Assembly: GCA_020639135.1 (NCBI GenBank) | Contig: JACKHE010000001.1 | Coordinates: 496,001-560,000, forward strand | Source of the DNA: Phycisphaeraceae bacterium | GTDB taxonomy: Bacteria > Planctomycetota > Phycisphaerae > Phycisphaerales > UBA1924 | Direction: 5' to 3' | Length of the DNA: 64,000 nucleotides | Shown: piece after piece, positions 38,128-46,143 of the stretch | Layout: each line of letters opens with the position of its first letter | Position numbering within the stretch: the first letter of the stretch is position 1 | Translations under genes and position numbers: made by a program | Notes under the pieces: generated by a model | Seen by the model: the letters and a program-made list of their open reading frames with translations, nothing else | Told to the model about the DNA's origin: nothing | Databases searched by the model: none

Positions 38128-39908
38128 TTGGCGTTGGGGTCGGCGGGTTGGGGTTCGGAGGCCGGCGCGGGCGCGGGCTCATCGGCCGCGGGCGGCGCGA
38201 CGCGCTGCCAGCGTTCGAAGTACTCGCGGATGGCGCCGCGGTAGCGCGGGGAGATGGTCTGCTCCTCGATGGCCTGCTCGGCGGCCTGTGCGGCCTCGCG
38301 GATCTGCGCCTGGCGCATCGGCGCGTTGCTGGCGGTTTCGTCCCATTCGATCGGGCGCTTGGTGGTGTAGCGCATGGCGACCTCGCCCTCGCCGCCGCCC
38401 TCCTCGGCGTGGATGTCCTTGTTGAAGGACTTGCCCAGCGTGCTGGGGATGCGCTCGCTGGGGTTCGTGCCCTCGCCGGCCTGACTGCCGCCGCCGAGGC
38501 CGTTGCCGCGCATGCCGCCCATGGTCTGCTGGGCGGATTGATCGGCGGCGAGCTGCGCGAGCTGGCCCTGGAGCTCCTCGTCGCTCAGGCCCTCCAGCGC
38601 CTCGCCGAGCGCCTGCATGTCCTTGGGGTCGCCCTTGCCGGCGCCCTGGCTCGCCTGCTTGAGCGCCTCGGCGAGTTTCTCGGCGGAACGGCTCGCGCCT
38701 TCCCTGCTCTCGCCCTGCTGCTTCTGCTGGGCGAGCTGCTGGGCGAGCTGCTGCGCCGTCGCGGGGTCGAGGCCCTGCTGCTGGAGCTGCCGGGCGATCT
38801 GCTGGGCGTCGCCGTTCTGCGCGAGCTGCTCGGCCATCTCCTTCGATAGTCCCATCTGTTGGAGCTGCTCGGCCATCTTCTGCGCGGCGTCGTTCTGCGC
38901 CTGGTTGTTCTTCGCCGATTCGCTGAGGCGTTCGGCGAGCTTGTTCATGGAGTCCGACAGCTCCTGCCGCTGCTCCTCGGACATCGATTCGAGCTCGGAC
39001 CGGAGCTTCTGGAGCTCGCTCATCGCGGAGTCGAAGTCGCCGGCGTTGAGCGCCTGCTCCAGAGGCGAGGCGTCGGTGTTGTCGGGGTCGGCGGACTCGG
39101 CGAGCATCTCGCCGAGCTTGTCGCTCTGCTGCTGCGCCAGGTCCGCCTGCTCCTGGAGCTGCTGCGCCTGCTCGTCGAGGATCGCGTCCACGAGGGCGTC
39201 GGCCTCTTCCGGGGTCAGCTCGTTCCTGCGGAGCTGCTCCATGATGTCGTTGAGCTGCTCGTTGCCCTCGTTGATGATGTCCGAGAGGTTGTTCTCGTCC
39301 TCGGGGGTCGGGTCGAGCTGTGCGATCGCCTCCTCGGAGTCCTTGATGAGCGACTCGATGCGGTCGGCCGCCTCCTCGAGCTGCGCCTGCTCCTGCGCCT
39401 TCGTCTGCGCCGCCTTCTGCCGGCCCAGCAGGTCGAGCGTGGGCATGAAGAGCACAGCGAGGATCAGCAGCGCGGCGAGGCCGGGCCACGCGAGCCAGGA
39501 TTCGCCGAAGCGGATGGGCGTCGCCTGCGCGATGTCCGCCTTGCCGGCGGCCTCGTCGGCGTCGCGCTCCAGGAGCAGGACGAAGGGGTCGCTGCGGTCG
39601 AGGGATTCCAGCTCGATCGAGGAGCCCAGCCGGTCGCGGAGCCCGAGGGCGGTGTCCACATCCGTGGCGGCTTCGAGTTCGGTGAGTCGGAGTCGCCAGG
39701 CGCCGAGGAGCGCTGCCAGGACGCCGATGGCGATCGTCGGGACGGCGGCCCAGCGCCAGTCGAGGGGTTCGCCGATGAGCCTGGAGATCACGATGGCGAG
39801 GAGCCCCGTGGCGATGGCGAGTGTGAGGGCGACGCCGAGTCGGTTGACCCCGTCGGCGATGAGCCGCCGGCGCCGGGCCTGACGGGATGCGCGGTGGATC
39901 CGCTCCAT
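38124..39908 (-). CDS. DUF4175-like membrane protein with long Gln-rich coiled coil
   Basis: 594 residues from ATG at 39908. Two N-terminal membrane helices (about 24-46 and 53-72), a soluble stretch, a third helix near 145-162, then some 300 residues of Gln/Ala/Glu/Leu helix (for example QAQQLQEQADLAQQQSDKLG) that should be an extended coiled coil. The C-terminus ends with SPRYRGAIREYFERWQ, a motif usual in the partners of large VWA proteins. The stop overlaps the VWA gene start by 4 nt, so the two are coupled and probably form one membrane complex. The repetition is real amino-acid bias, not a DNA tandem array. Confidence 0.72.
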   Translation of the reverse strand: MERIHRASRQARRRRLIADGVNRLGVALTLAIATGLLAIVISRLIGEPLDWRWAAVPTIAIGVLAALLGAWRLRLTELEAATDVDTALGLRDRLGSSIELESLDRSDPFVLLLERDADEAAGKADIAQATPIRFGESWLAWPGLAALLILAVLFMPTLDLLGRQKAAQTKAQEQAQLEEAADRIESLIKDSEEAIAQLDPTPEDENNLSDIINEGNEQLNDIMEQLRRNELTPEEADALVDAILDEQAQQLQEQADLAQQQSDKLGEMLAESADPDNTDASPLEQALNAGDFDSAMSELQKLRSELESMSEEQRQELSDSMNKLAERLSESAKNNQAQNDAAQKMAEQLQQMGLSKEMAEQLAQNGDAQQIARQLQQQGLDPATAQQLAQQLAQQKQQGESREGASRSAEKLAEALKQASQGAGKGDPKDMQALGEALEGLSDEELQGQLAQLAADQSAQQTMGGMRGNGLGGGSQAGEGTNPSERIPSTLGKSFNKDIHAEEGGGEGEVAMRYTTKRPIEWDETASNAPMRQAQIREAAQAAEQAIEEQTISPRYRGAIREYFERWQRVAPPAADEPAPAPASEPQPADPNAK

Positions 39909-40006
39909 GCTTTATCTTATGCGGCGATTCGCGAGAAAGTTCCACAGAAATCCTGAAACCGGGCTCCTGTCGGCGGTATCGAATCAGGACCAAAGGAGAT
40001 CTCCGC

Positions 40007-40528
40007 ATGACCACCACCCAATCGATGCTCGTTTCCGCGATCGCCGCGCCGTCGAGGGCCCTGCTTGGGCTGGGCGAGGCCCTGTGCAAGGACGTTGACC
40101 CCGCCAAGGCGGGCGCCAAGCCCAAGGGCGTGGACGCCAACCACCCGGTCTTCATCTACGGCCACCTCTCGATCTACCCGGACATGGTGCTTGGCGCGAT
40201 CGGGCGTTCGGACCTGGTCGATCCCAAGTCGGAGCAGTGGCACGAGCACTTCATGCACGGCAAGGACTGCAAGGACGGCTGCGGGGACTACCCCTCGTTC
40301 AAGGAAGTCGTGGCGCACTGGAAGAACCGCTACGAGACGGCGATCAACGCGCTGGCGGATGTGGACGAGTCGGCCTTCGCCGGGGAGTGCCCCTTCGAGG
40401 GTCTCCGTTCGCGGTGCGCAACGCTCGGCGACATGGTCAACTTCATGCTGGTCATGCACACGTCGTTCCACCTGGGACAGATGAGCACGTGGCGGCGCTG
40501 CGTGGGCATGAGCCCCGCGAGCCTCTGA
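40007..40528 (+). CDS. DinB-like four-helix protein
   Basis: 173 residues from ATG at 40007, 7 nt after AAAGGAG. Histidines in IYGHLSIYP (near residue 49) and in HTSFHLGQMSTWRR (near 155) match two of the DinB-superfamily metal ligands. KDCKDGCGDYP inserts three Cys-spaced residues in the middle, which I have not seen as a family hallmark. Members include thiol-dependent transferases (mycothiol or bacillithiol) and damage-inducible proteins; the substrate is unknown. It is divergent from the coiled-coil gene with about 100 bp between. Confidence 0.75.
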   Translation: MTTTQSMLVSAIAAPSRALLGLGEALCKDVDPAKAGAKPKGVDANHPVFIYGHLSIYPDMVLGAIGRSDLVDPKSEQWHEHFMHGKDCKDGCGDYPSFKEVVAHWKNRYETAINALADVDESAFAGECPFEGLRSRCATLGDMVNFMLVMHTSFHLGQMSTWRRCVGMSPASL

Positions 40529-40535
40529 TCGGCGA

Positions 40536-41672
40536 TCAAACCGGGAACTGAGCGAGGAACGCGCCGACATCCGCTCTTGTCGGGTGCGATCCCGTGCGCA
40601 CAAACAGGCCGCTGACGGCGACCGCCATCGGCAGGGCAGCAGCGGCGCCGAGGCTGTGCGCGAGCGCGAGGCAGAGCCCGGCGTTGAAGTGATCCCCGGC
40701 GCCGGTTGAGGTCAGCGGGTTGCGCATCCAGGCGGTCGCCATCGCGACGCGGTCGGCGCCGTCGTCGAGCGCCGCGGCCTTGTGGTGGTGGACGGCGACG
40801 CGGGCGACGCCGGCGGATTCGCGGACCCGAGCGGCGAGTTCGGCAAGCGGTATCGGATCGGGCTCGGCGTTCGCGGTTTCGATGCCCAGCAGTGCGGCGC
40901 AGCGCTGCGCCTCGGCGAGGTTCAGCCCCAGCGTGACGGGGACGGTCGTGTTGATCGTGCGCAGCAGGTCGAGCGCGGCGCGCAGGTCGGCGTCGGTGCG
41001 CTTGGCGGGGTCGGAGAAGTCGATGAACACGTGGCTGCTCGCGGAGTGATCCAGCCGCGGTAGAACATCACACGCCATGCGAGTCCAGATGTCGGTCATC
41101 GCGGGGACCATCGTCCAGCCGCAGGGCGCGATGACACGAGAGGCGTCGCAGCGCCGGACGATCGCGTCGATCCCGCCGGACGCGCTGACGATCCGGTCCC
41201 ACGTGACATGGTCCATGGGCGAGGCGATGCCGAGCATGAGCTTGCCGTCGTCGAACTCCAGCGCGTCCGTGACGCCGGGCTCGCACACGCTGACGCACGA
41301 CGAGCAGCCGGCGCGGAGCTCGTCGAAGACGGGGTGATCGAGCGCGCCGACGCAGTGGACCTGGGCGCCGAGCGCGGCGAGGGCGCCGGCGAGGATCGGC
41401 CCGTTCCCGCCGGGTCTGGTCGCGCGGCGGACGAGCTCGATGTTGGCGGACCTGCCCGAGGCGGCCTCGGCGCGGCTGGCGAAGTCGAGCAGGCTCGACA
41501 TGCGGGTGTAGCCCTGATCGCCCGGGGCGTGGCGCGAGGCGACGGCGTCGAGGATGTGATCGACGAAGCCATCGAAACCGGCGAAGCACGGGGCGCCGTC
41601 CGGGAGCGCCGCGAGCGCGTGCGCCGCGGCGTGCAGGTCGGGTTGGGTCAGGCGCCTGACGCGAGCGGTCAT
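40536..41672 (-). CDS. PfkB-family carbohydrate kinase
   Basis: 378 residues from ATG at 41672. The first PfkB signature is GGNGPILAGALAALGAQVHCVG (residues 88-109), the second is LTSTGAGDHFNAGL, whose GAGD supplies the anion hole and catalytic Asp. An FAGFDGFVDHILDAV segment occurs near the N-terminus, as in some sugar-kinase groups with altered lids. Sugar specificity is not evident. It converges on the DinB gene with 7 bp between. Confidence 0.85.
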   Translation of the reverse strand: MTARVRRLTQPDLHAAAHALAALPDGAPCFAGFDGFVDHILDAVASRHAPGDQGYTRMSSLLDFASRAEAASGRSANIELVRRATRPGGNGPILAGALAALGAQVHCVGALDHPVFDELRAGCSSCVSVCEPGVTDALEFDDGKLMLGIASPMDHVTWDRIVSASGGIDAIVRRCDASRVIAPCGWTMVPAMTDIWTRMACDVLPRLDHSASSHVFIDFSDPAKRTDADLRAALDLLRTINTTVPVTLGLNLAEAQRCAALLGIETANAEPDPIPLAELAARVRESAGVARVAVHHHKAAALDDGADRVAMATAWMRNPLTSTGAGDHFNAGLCLALAHSLGAAAALPMAVAVSGLFVRTGSHPTRADVGAFLAQFPV

Positions 41673-41718
41673 GGACGCATTGCAACCGGCACCGGCGCCC
41701 GGGGCAAGCCGGGGCGGA

Positions 41719-42021
41719 TCATGCGGCGCTGGGCGTGTCGTCGTCCTGGTCGAGGTCGCTCATGCGGAAGAGCACGTCTGTGTCCTCGGCGAGGCGTTCC
41801 AGGGATTCCTGTGCGCGGTCGATCTGGCGTTCGATGGTGTCGAGGATGTCGCCGCGCTTGTGCTGGGGGTGTTCGGCGTTCTTGCGGTCGCCCCAGGGGG
41901 TGTGCTCGGGGAAATGGAACGTTTTGGGGGTCTCGTCCTCGGTCGAGTCGCCCCTGCCCTTCTTTTGCTTGTCCTTCTTGAGGTTGTCCTTGTCGGAGCC
42001 AACCAGTCGAAACCTGGGCAT
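41719..42021 (-). CDS. Small charged protein, function unknown
   Basis: 100 residues from ATG at 42021, with GGAGG about 8 nt upstream. N-terminal half is Lys/Asp-rich (DKDNLKKDKQKKGRGD); a central PEHTPWGDRKN is followed by an amphipathic helix (DILDTIERQIDRAQESLERL) and a Cys-free acidic tail. Cytoplasmic, probably helical. I do not recognise it. It lies 87 bp after plsY on the same strand. Confidence 0.55.
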   Translation of the reverse strand: MPRFRLVGSDKDNLKKDKQKKGRGDSTEDETPKTFHFPEHTPWGDRKNAEHPQHKRGDILDTIERQIDRAQESLERLAEDTDVLFRMSDLDQDDDTPSAA

Positions 42022-42108
42022 GTCGCCGTCCTCCGGGTGCGCGACATCGCATCGGCGCCTGGCGGGGGCGGATTCAGGTCAACCTGGGGGTTTCGGGGCG
42101 TGCGGCGG

Positions 42109-42822
42109 TTATGGGCCCTGCGGATCGGGCACGGGCTTCTCGGACGGCGGTTTTCCTGCGCCGACTCGCGGCTCCGTGCCCTGCATCGTGCGGCGGAGGT
42201 TGCCGCGGTGCTTGATGATGACGAAGGCCGCCAGCAGGGCGGTGGCGACGAGGAAGGGTGTCCGGGGCATGGCGCCGGTCCAGAGGGGGAGGGCGCCGGC
42301 GTCGCCAAGCGTCAGGTTCGCCAGGGTCAGCAGCGGGATGGCGGCGGCGGCGGCGCAGGAGCTGACGCCGACGTAGCGGGTGAGTTTGAGCGTCGCGAAC
42401 CAGAGCAGGGCCGCGGCGATCGCGGGCAGCGTCAGGACGGGCCACATCCCCAGTAGGGCGCCAAGACCGGTCGCGACGCCCTTGCCGCCCCGGAACCGGA
42501 GCCAGACGGGGAACATGTGACCGGCGATGGCGGCGGCGGCGACGGCGAGCCATCGCCAGGCGTCGGCGCCCGTCACCGGCGCGCTGATCAGCACGGCGTC
42601 GGTCAGCGCGGTGGGCGCCGCGCCCTTGGCGACGTCGAGGACGAAGCACAGGATGCCCAGCGGTTTGCCGAGGGCGCGCATGGCGTTGGTCGCGCCGATG
42701 TTGCCCGACCCGACGGCGCGCAGGTCGATGCCCCTCGACCGCGCCAGCAGCAGACCCACGGGGATCGATCCCAGCAGGTAGGCGCCGGCGGTCGCGATGA
42801 TCCACGCGGTCGCAGGGTTCAT
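42109..42822 (-). CDS. plsY: Glycerol-3-phosphate acyltransferase PlsY
   Basis: 237 residues from ATG at 42822. PlsY uses acyl-phosphate to acylate glycerol 3-phosphate, the first step of phospholipid synthesis. Three conserved blocks are present: GSIPVG (residues 18-23), GSGNIGATNAMR (38-49), and the later FRGGKGVATGLG. Five or so membrane helices are predicted. The last 25 residues are a hydrophilic tail beyond the family core. The ATG overlaps the stop of the glycosyltransferase by 4 nt. Confidence 0.93.
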   Translation of the reverse strand: MNPATAWIIATAGAYLLGSIPVGLLLARSRGIDLRAVGSGNIGATNAMRALGKPLGILCFVLDVAKGAAPTALTDAVLISAPVTGADAWRWLAVAAAAIAGHMFPVWLRFRGGKGVATGLGALLGMWPVLTLPAIAAALLWFATLKLTRYVGVSSCAAAAAIPLLTLANLTLGDAGALPLWTGAMPRTPFLVATALLAAFVIIKHRGNLRRTMQGTEPRVGAGKPPSEKPVPDPQGP

Positions 42823-43646
42823 CGCTTGGCGTTGTCGCGCCGCTCGCGTTTCGCCTCGTCGGCGAGCTCGAGCAGGATGATGTGTTTCATGAGCGTGGCG
42901 CAGGCGGTCGAGGAGGCGGCGGCCCATCCGCGCCAGCCGTCACGGAACGCCTGCTTGAGCACGAGCTGTTTGAACCACGCGCTGACCGGCGAGAAGATCA
43001 GCGAGAGCGGACCGCCGGTGCGGCCCATCGCGAGGTAGCTCTCGGCGGCGCGGCGGGCGTGCCGGATCTGGCCCTCGAGGTGGTGCGTGATGGAGTGGAA
43101 GGACTCGTGGCGCATGTCGCCGCGGATCCGCCCCGCGCGATCGGACGGCGCGCTGAGCAGCAGCGCATCGTGGGGGTCATAGCCGCCCCAGTGCGCCCGG
43201 CCCCGGCGCACGAGGCGCAGGCGCCACTCGGGCTGCCAGGCGTGGTTGAGCCACACGCCGGACCACCAGACCTTCCGGTTGATCTCGTACCCGGCGAACG
43301 CGGGATCGTCGGCGCGGACGGCGGCGATGACGGATTCGCGCAGCGCGGGCTCGATGGATTCGTCGCTGTCGAGGCAGAGGATCCAGGGCTGCGCGCACAG
43401 CTCCAGCGCCTTCTGCTTGGTCCTGATGTGCCCCAGCCATTCGCTGCGGATGACCTCGGCGCCGTGGGATTCGAGGAGGGCGATCGTGCCATCGGCAGAG
43501 CCGGAATCGACGGCGACGATCTGGCTCGCGAGGCCGGCGACGGACTCGAGGGTTCTGCCGATGGTGGACTCGTTGTTCTTGCAGACGATCGCGACGCTGA
43601 GAGGGAGCGGGAGCCCGGGCTGCTTGTCGGCGTCGGTCGGGTGCAT
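42819..43646 (-). CDS. GT2 glycosyltransferase, WaaE/KdtX-like
   Basis: 275 residues from ATG at 43646; frames extending upstream overlap the next gene's control region. GT-A fold: LSVAIVCKNNESTI at the start, VDSGSADGT for the nucleotide region, and LDSDESIEPAL with the metal-binding DSD near residue 100. The WLGHIRTKQKALE and RRGRAHWGGYDPHD blocks are typical of the LPS inner-core WaaE group that adds sugars near Kdo/lipid A. The C-terminal 60 residues contain an amphipathic segment (PLSLIFSPVSAWFKQLVLK) for membrane contact. The stop overlaps plsY. The divergent gene encodes a Kdo-kinase-like protein, which supports an LPS role. Confidence 0.85.
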   Translation of the reverse strand: MHPTDADKQPGLPLPLSVAIVCKNNESTIGRTLESVAGLASQIVAVDSGSADGTIALLESHGAEVIRSEWLGHIRTKQKALELCAQPWILCLDSDESIEPALRESVIAAVRADDPAFAGYEINRKVWWSGVWLNHAWQPEWRLRLVRRGRAHWGGYDPHDALLLSAPSDRAGRIRGDMRHESFHSITHHLEGQIRHARRAAESYLAMGRTGGPLSLIFSPVSAWFKQLVLKQAFRDGWRGWAAASSTACATLMKHIILLELADEAKRERRDNAKR

Positions 43647-43738
43647 CAGGTCGATCGTTGATCGTTGCGGGTGGGCTGTCAAACCGGGGCGGCGCCAGCG
43701 CCATCCCTGCGAATCGGCGGCGGGCGTAGGATCGTCGC

Positions 43739-44536
43739 ATGCCAGGGGCGGATTATCGCGACAACCTGCCGGCGATCGGGCGCGTTCGGATCGCCTCATC
43801 GTGGAGCGTCAGGGATCATGACTCTGCCGATCCGGTCGCGCGGGCGATCGGCGAGGGCCGCTGGTCGGCGGCGTCGGGCTATGTCAAACGCGACGGCCTG
43901 CGCTGGGTGTGGCTGGGTGAGCTGACAACGAGCCGGGGCGATGCGGCGGTGGTGATCAAGGGCGGGCCGGCGCCGCGGCTGCGGCTTGTCCCCGACCGGC
44001 GCGCGCTCAAGCAGGCGATCGGCGCCTCCCGGCTGCGGGCCGCGGGCATCGAGACGAGCGAGCCGATCGCGACGCTCGACGTGGTCACGAAGGAAGGGCA
44101 GCGCGGGCGGTGGCTCGTGCTCGGCGCGATCCGGGGCGAGACGCTGGCGCACCGGCTGGCCTCGGGCGGGATGTCGTTCGATGAGGAGGCGGCGCTGGCG
44201 CGGCGGGCCGGTGAGCTGGTGCGCACGCTCTGCGACGCGGGGCTTTTCAACCGGGATCACAAGGCGTCGAACCTGATCGTGATGGAGACCGGAGGAATCG
44301 GTGTCGTGGACACGGTGGCGATCCGGCGCCGTCACGGGGCCGACGCCCGTCGGCGGATGCTGCTGGCGATGTGCAAGGAGCTGCGCGGGATCGGCGCGCT
44401 GCCGCGGCGGGCGCAGCTGATGCGGTGCCTGCGCGCCGCGTCGGGGACGGAGCGCGAGGACTGGCGCGCGGTCGGGGCGATGCTGCGCGCCGCCGGGGAC
44501 ACGACGCCGCGGGTTGACCCGCTGGGCCGGGCTTGA
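43739..44536 (+). CDS. KdkA/WaaP-like lipopolysaccharide kinase
   Basis: 265 residues from ATG at 43739. Kinase-like fold of the KdkA/WaaP/InaA group: VVIKGG holds the ATP lysine near residue 78; LFNRDHKASNLIV near 172-185 holds the catalytic Asp and Asn (as in HxDxxxxN), and GVVDTVAIRR the metal-binding Asp. Members phosphorylate Kdo or heptose of the LPS core at the cytoplasmic face. Tyr/Trp in WVWLGELTTSRG may contact lipid. It is divergent from the GT2 gene by 92 bp, so both may serve one LPS assembly step. Confidence 0.82.
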   Translation: MPGADYRDNLPAIGRVRIASSWSVRDHDSADPVARAIGEGRWSAASGYVKRDGLRWVWLGELTTSRGDAAVVIKGGPAPRLRLVPDRRALKQAIGASRLRAAGIETSEPIATLDVVTKEGQRGRWLVLGAIRGETLAHRLASGGMSFDEEAALARRAGELVRTLCDAGLFNRDHKASNLIVMETGGIGVVDTVAIRRRHGADARRRMLLAMCKELRGIGALPRRAQLMRCLRAASGTEREDWRAVGAMLRAAGDTTPRVDPLGRA

Positions 44537-44559
44537 TTCAGGCATCCGGAATGAAACAG

Positions 44560-44586
44560 GCGTTGGCCTCGTGGAGAGGCCAACGC
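44560..44586. terminator. Hairpin between convergent genes (bidirectional terminator)
   Basis: A perfect 11-bp stem GCGTTGGCCTC (44560-44570) with GAGGCCAACGC (44576-44586) and a 5-nt loop lies between the KdkA-like gene and the trypsin-like protease gene. The T content flanking it is modest on both sides. Confidence 0.65.
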
Positions 44587-44620
44587 CCGGGTAGTTTGAT
44601 CGGGCGCCGGGCGCCGCGTG

Positions 44621-46081
44621 TCAGTTGCAGGAGTTCCCGAAGTTGTTGAGGAGGATGCCGAGGTCGGCGGTGTCAACGATGCCATCGCCGTTGATGTCGG
44701 CGAAGGTCCCGGTCCCGCCGAAGGATCCGAGCAGGCCGCCGAGGTCGGCGGTGTCCACGACGCCGTCGTTGTTGAGGTCCCCGGCGACGCCGGTGGTGAA
44801 CTCACAGACGGCGTTGGAAGCCTCGGTCTGCCCGTTGGTGTTGATGGCGGTGACGGACCAGTAGTAGTGCGTGCAGCTCGCGAGCGCGCTGCCCGAGACG
44901 ATGTGGTTGGACACCGTCAGGCCGGCCTGGGAATAGACGACGTTGTTGAGCGCCATGTCGGTGGCGATGGTGAGGCTGTAGGAATCGGCGAGGGTCGAGT
45001 TCTGCCAGTCGAGCGCGACGGCGGGGGCCTGATCGACGGCGCCGCACATCGGCGCGGTGAGGTCGAAGACGCCGGGCACGGGGTCGATGTGGGAGTCGAT
45101 GAAGTCGAGGTAGCCGTTGACGAGGATGCCGCCGCCGAGGCTGCCGAAGTGCGGCGCGTTGCCGGCGGTGAAGGTGTTGACGCCCCAGAGTTCGAGGTGC
45201 CCGTTGACCATGATGTAGGAGGGCCCGCCGGAGTCGCCGCCGCCGACGGTGGTCTCGATGTCGTTGCCGAGGCTGCCCGAGGATTGCCAGCTGTCGAAGT
45301 CGTACTGGAAGATCTCGGCGGTCCCGGAGCCCTCGTCGTCGGCGAAGAAGCCGCGGTCGGGGCGGTTCTTTCCGCTCCGCTTGGTGTTGAACGAGGCGGA
45401 CCCGTTGATGTAGCCGCTGACGGCGTCGCCGGTGGTGCCGTAGCCGCAGAGCTCGATGATGGACGAGGAGCTGAGCGTGCCGCGGTAAACGGGGTACCTG
45501 GGGATCTCCGCGGGGAGGTCGTTGACGAGCTCGATGATGATGATGTCGTCGTTGACGTTGGGGTTGTTGAACCCGGTGTAGTTCGGGTGGGTGTACACCG
45601 CGGCGACGCCGGAGGGGAAGACCACCGTGGAGTTGTTCCCGCTGGCGTTGAAGGTGATTCGGATGTTGGTCCCGAAGTCGTTGGTCCCGTTGTCGTTGGA
45701 ATCGACGCAGTGGCCGGCGGAGATGAGGAACCGGTCGGCGACGGGCGTGGCGGTGCAGAGGAACGCGTTGCCGATGAACAGGTGCGCGGTCCCGGCGTAG
45801 ATCGACGCGAGGTTGTTGGGGTCGATGCGCTGCGTCGGGCTGTCGGTGGGGACGCCGTTGGGATCGCCGGCGACGATGACCGGCGTGATGTCGTCCGGCA
45901 GCGCCGACAGCGGCATGAGGATGAAGGGATGGTCGGGGTCGCGCTGGGGGTTGATGCTGCCGTCGGTGAGCCGTTCGGGGGCGACGACGCCGCCCTGGGC
46001 GATCATGTCATCGAGTTCGCCGGCGCCGGCGAGGCTCGCGGCCGCGGTCAGGGCGATGCAGGGAAGCAGTACGCGGTTCAT
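44621..46081 (-). CDS. Secreted trypsin-like serine protease with dockerin-like repeats
   Basis: 486 residues from ATG at 46081. Signal peptide of about 19 residues (MNRVLLPCIALTAAASLAGA). The chymotrypsin-fold triad is seen in LISAGHCVD (His near 118), NDDIIIIEL (Asp near 177) and VGGGDSGGPSY (Ser near 287). An Ig-like domain follows (about 345-425, ending EFTTG). The last 60 residues are two dockerin-like Ca-binding repeats, DLNNDGVVDTADLGGLL and DINGDGIVDTADLGILL, ending in NSCN. Exported and probably surface-anchored or released. It lies 62 bp after the subtilase gene, same strand, same tail type. Confidence 0.9.
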   Translation of the reverse strand: MNRVLLPCIALTAAASLAGAGELDDMIAQGGVVAPERLTDGSINPQRDPDHPFILMPLSALPDDITPVIVAGDPNGVPTDSPTQRIDPNNLASIYAGTAHLFIGNAFLCTATPVADRFLISAGHCVDSNDNGTNDFGTNIRITFNASGNNSTVVFPSGVAAVYTHPNYTGFNNPNVNDDIIIIELVNDLPAEIPRYPVYRGTLSSSSIIELCGYGTTGDAVSGYINGSASFNTKRSGKNRPDRGFFADDEGSGTAEIFQYDFDSWQSSGSLGNDIETTVGGGDSGGPSYIMVNGHLELWGVNTFTAGNAPHFGSLGGGILVNGYLDFIDSHIDPVPGVFDLTAPMCGAVDQAPAVALDWQNSTLADSYSLTIATDMALNNVVYSQAGLTVSNHIVSGSALASCTHYYWSVTAINTNGQTEASNAVCEFTTGVAGDLNNDGVVDTADLGGLLGSFGGTGTFADINGDGIVDTADLGILLNNFGNSCN

Positions 46082-46143
46082 GCGTTGGTGTTCTCCGTTC
46101 TCCGATCCGGGGGTGATGAAGAGGAACAGATGGTGTTGTCGGG

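Noticed and set aside
38500..39400. Possible DNA tandem repeat in the Gln-rich gene
   Set aside because: The repetition is in amino acids (Gln/Ala/Glu/Leu heptads) with mixed codons, so it is a coiled coil and not a tandem DNA repeat.
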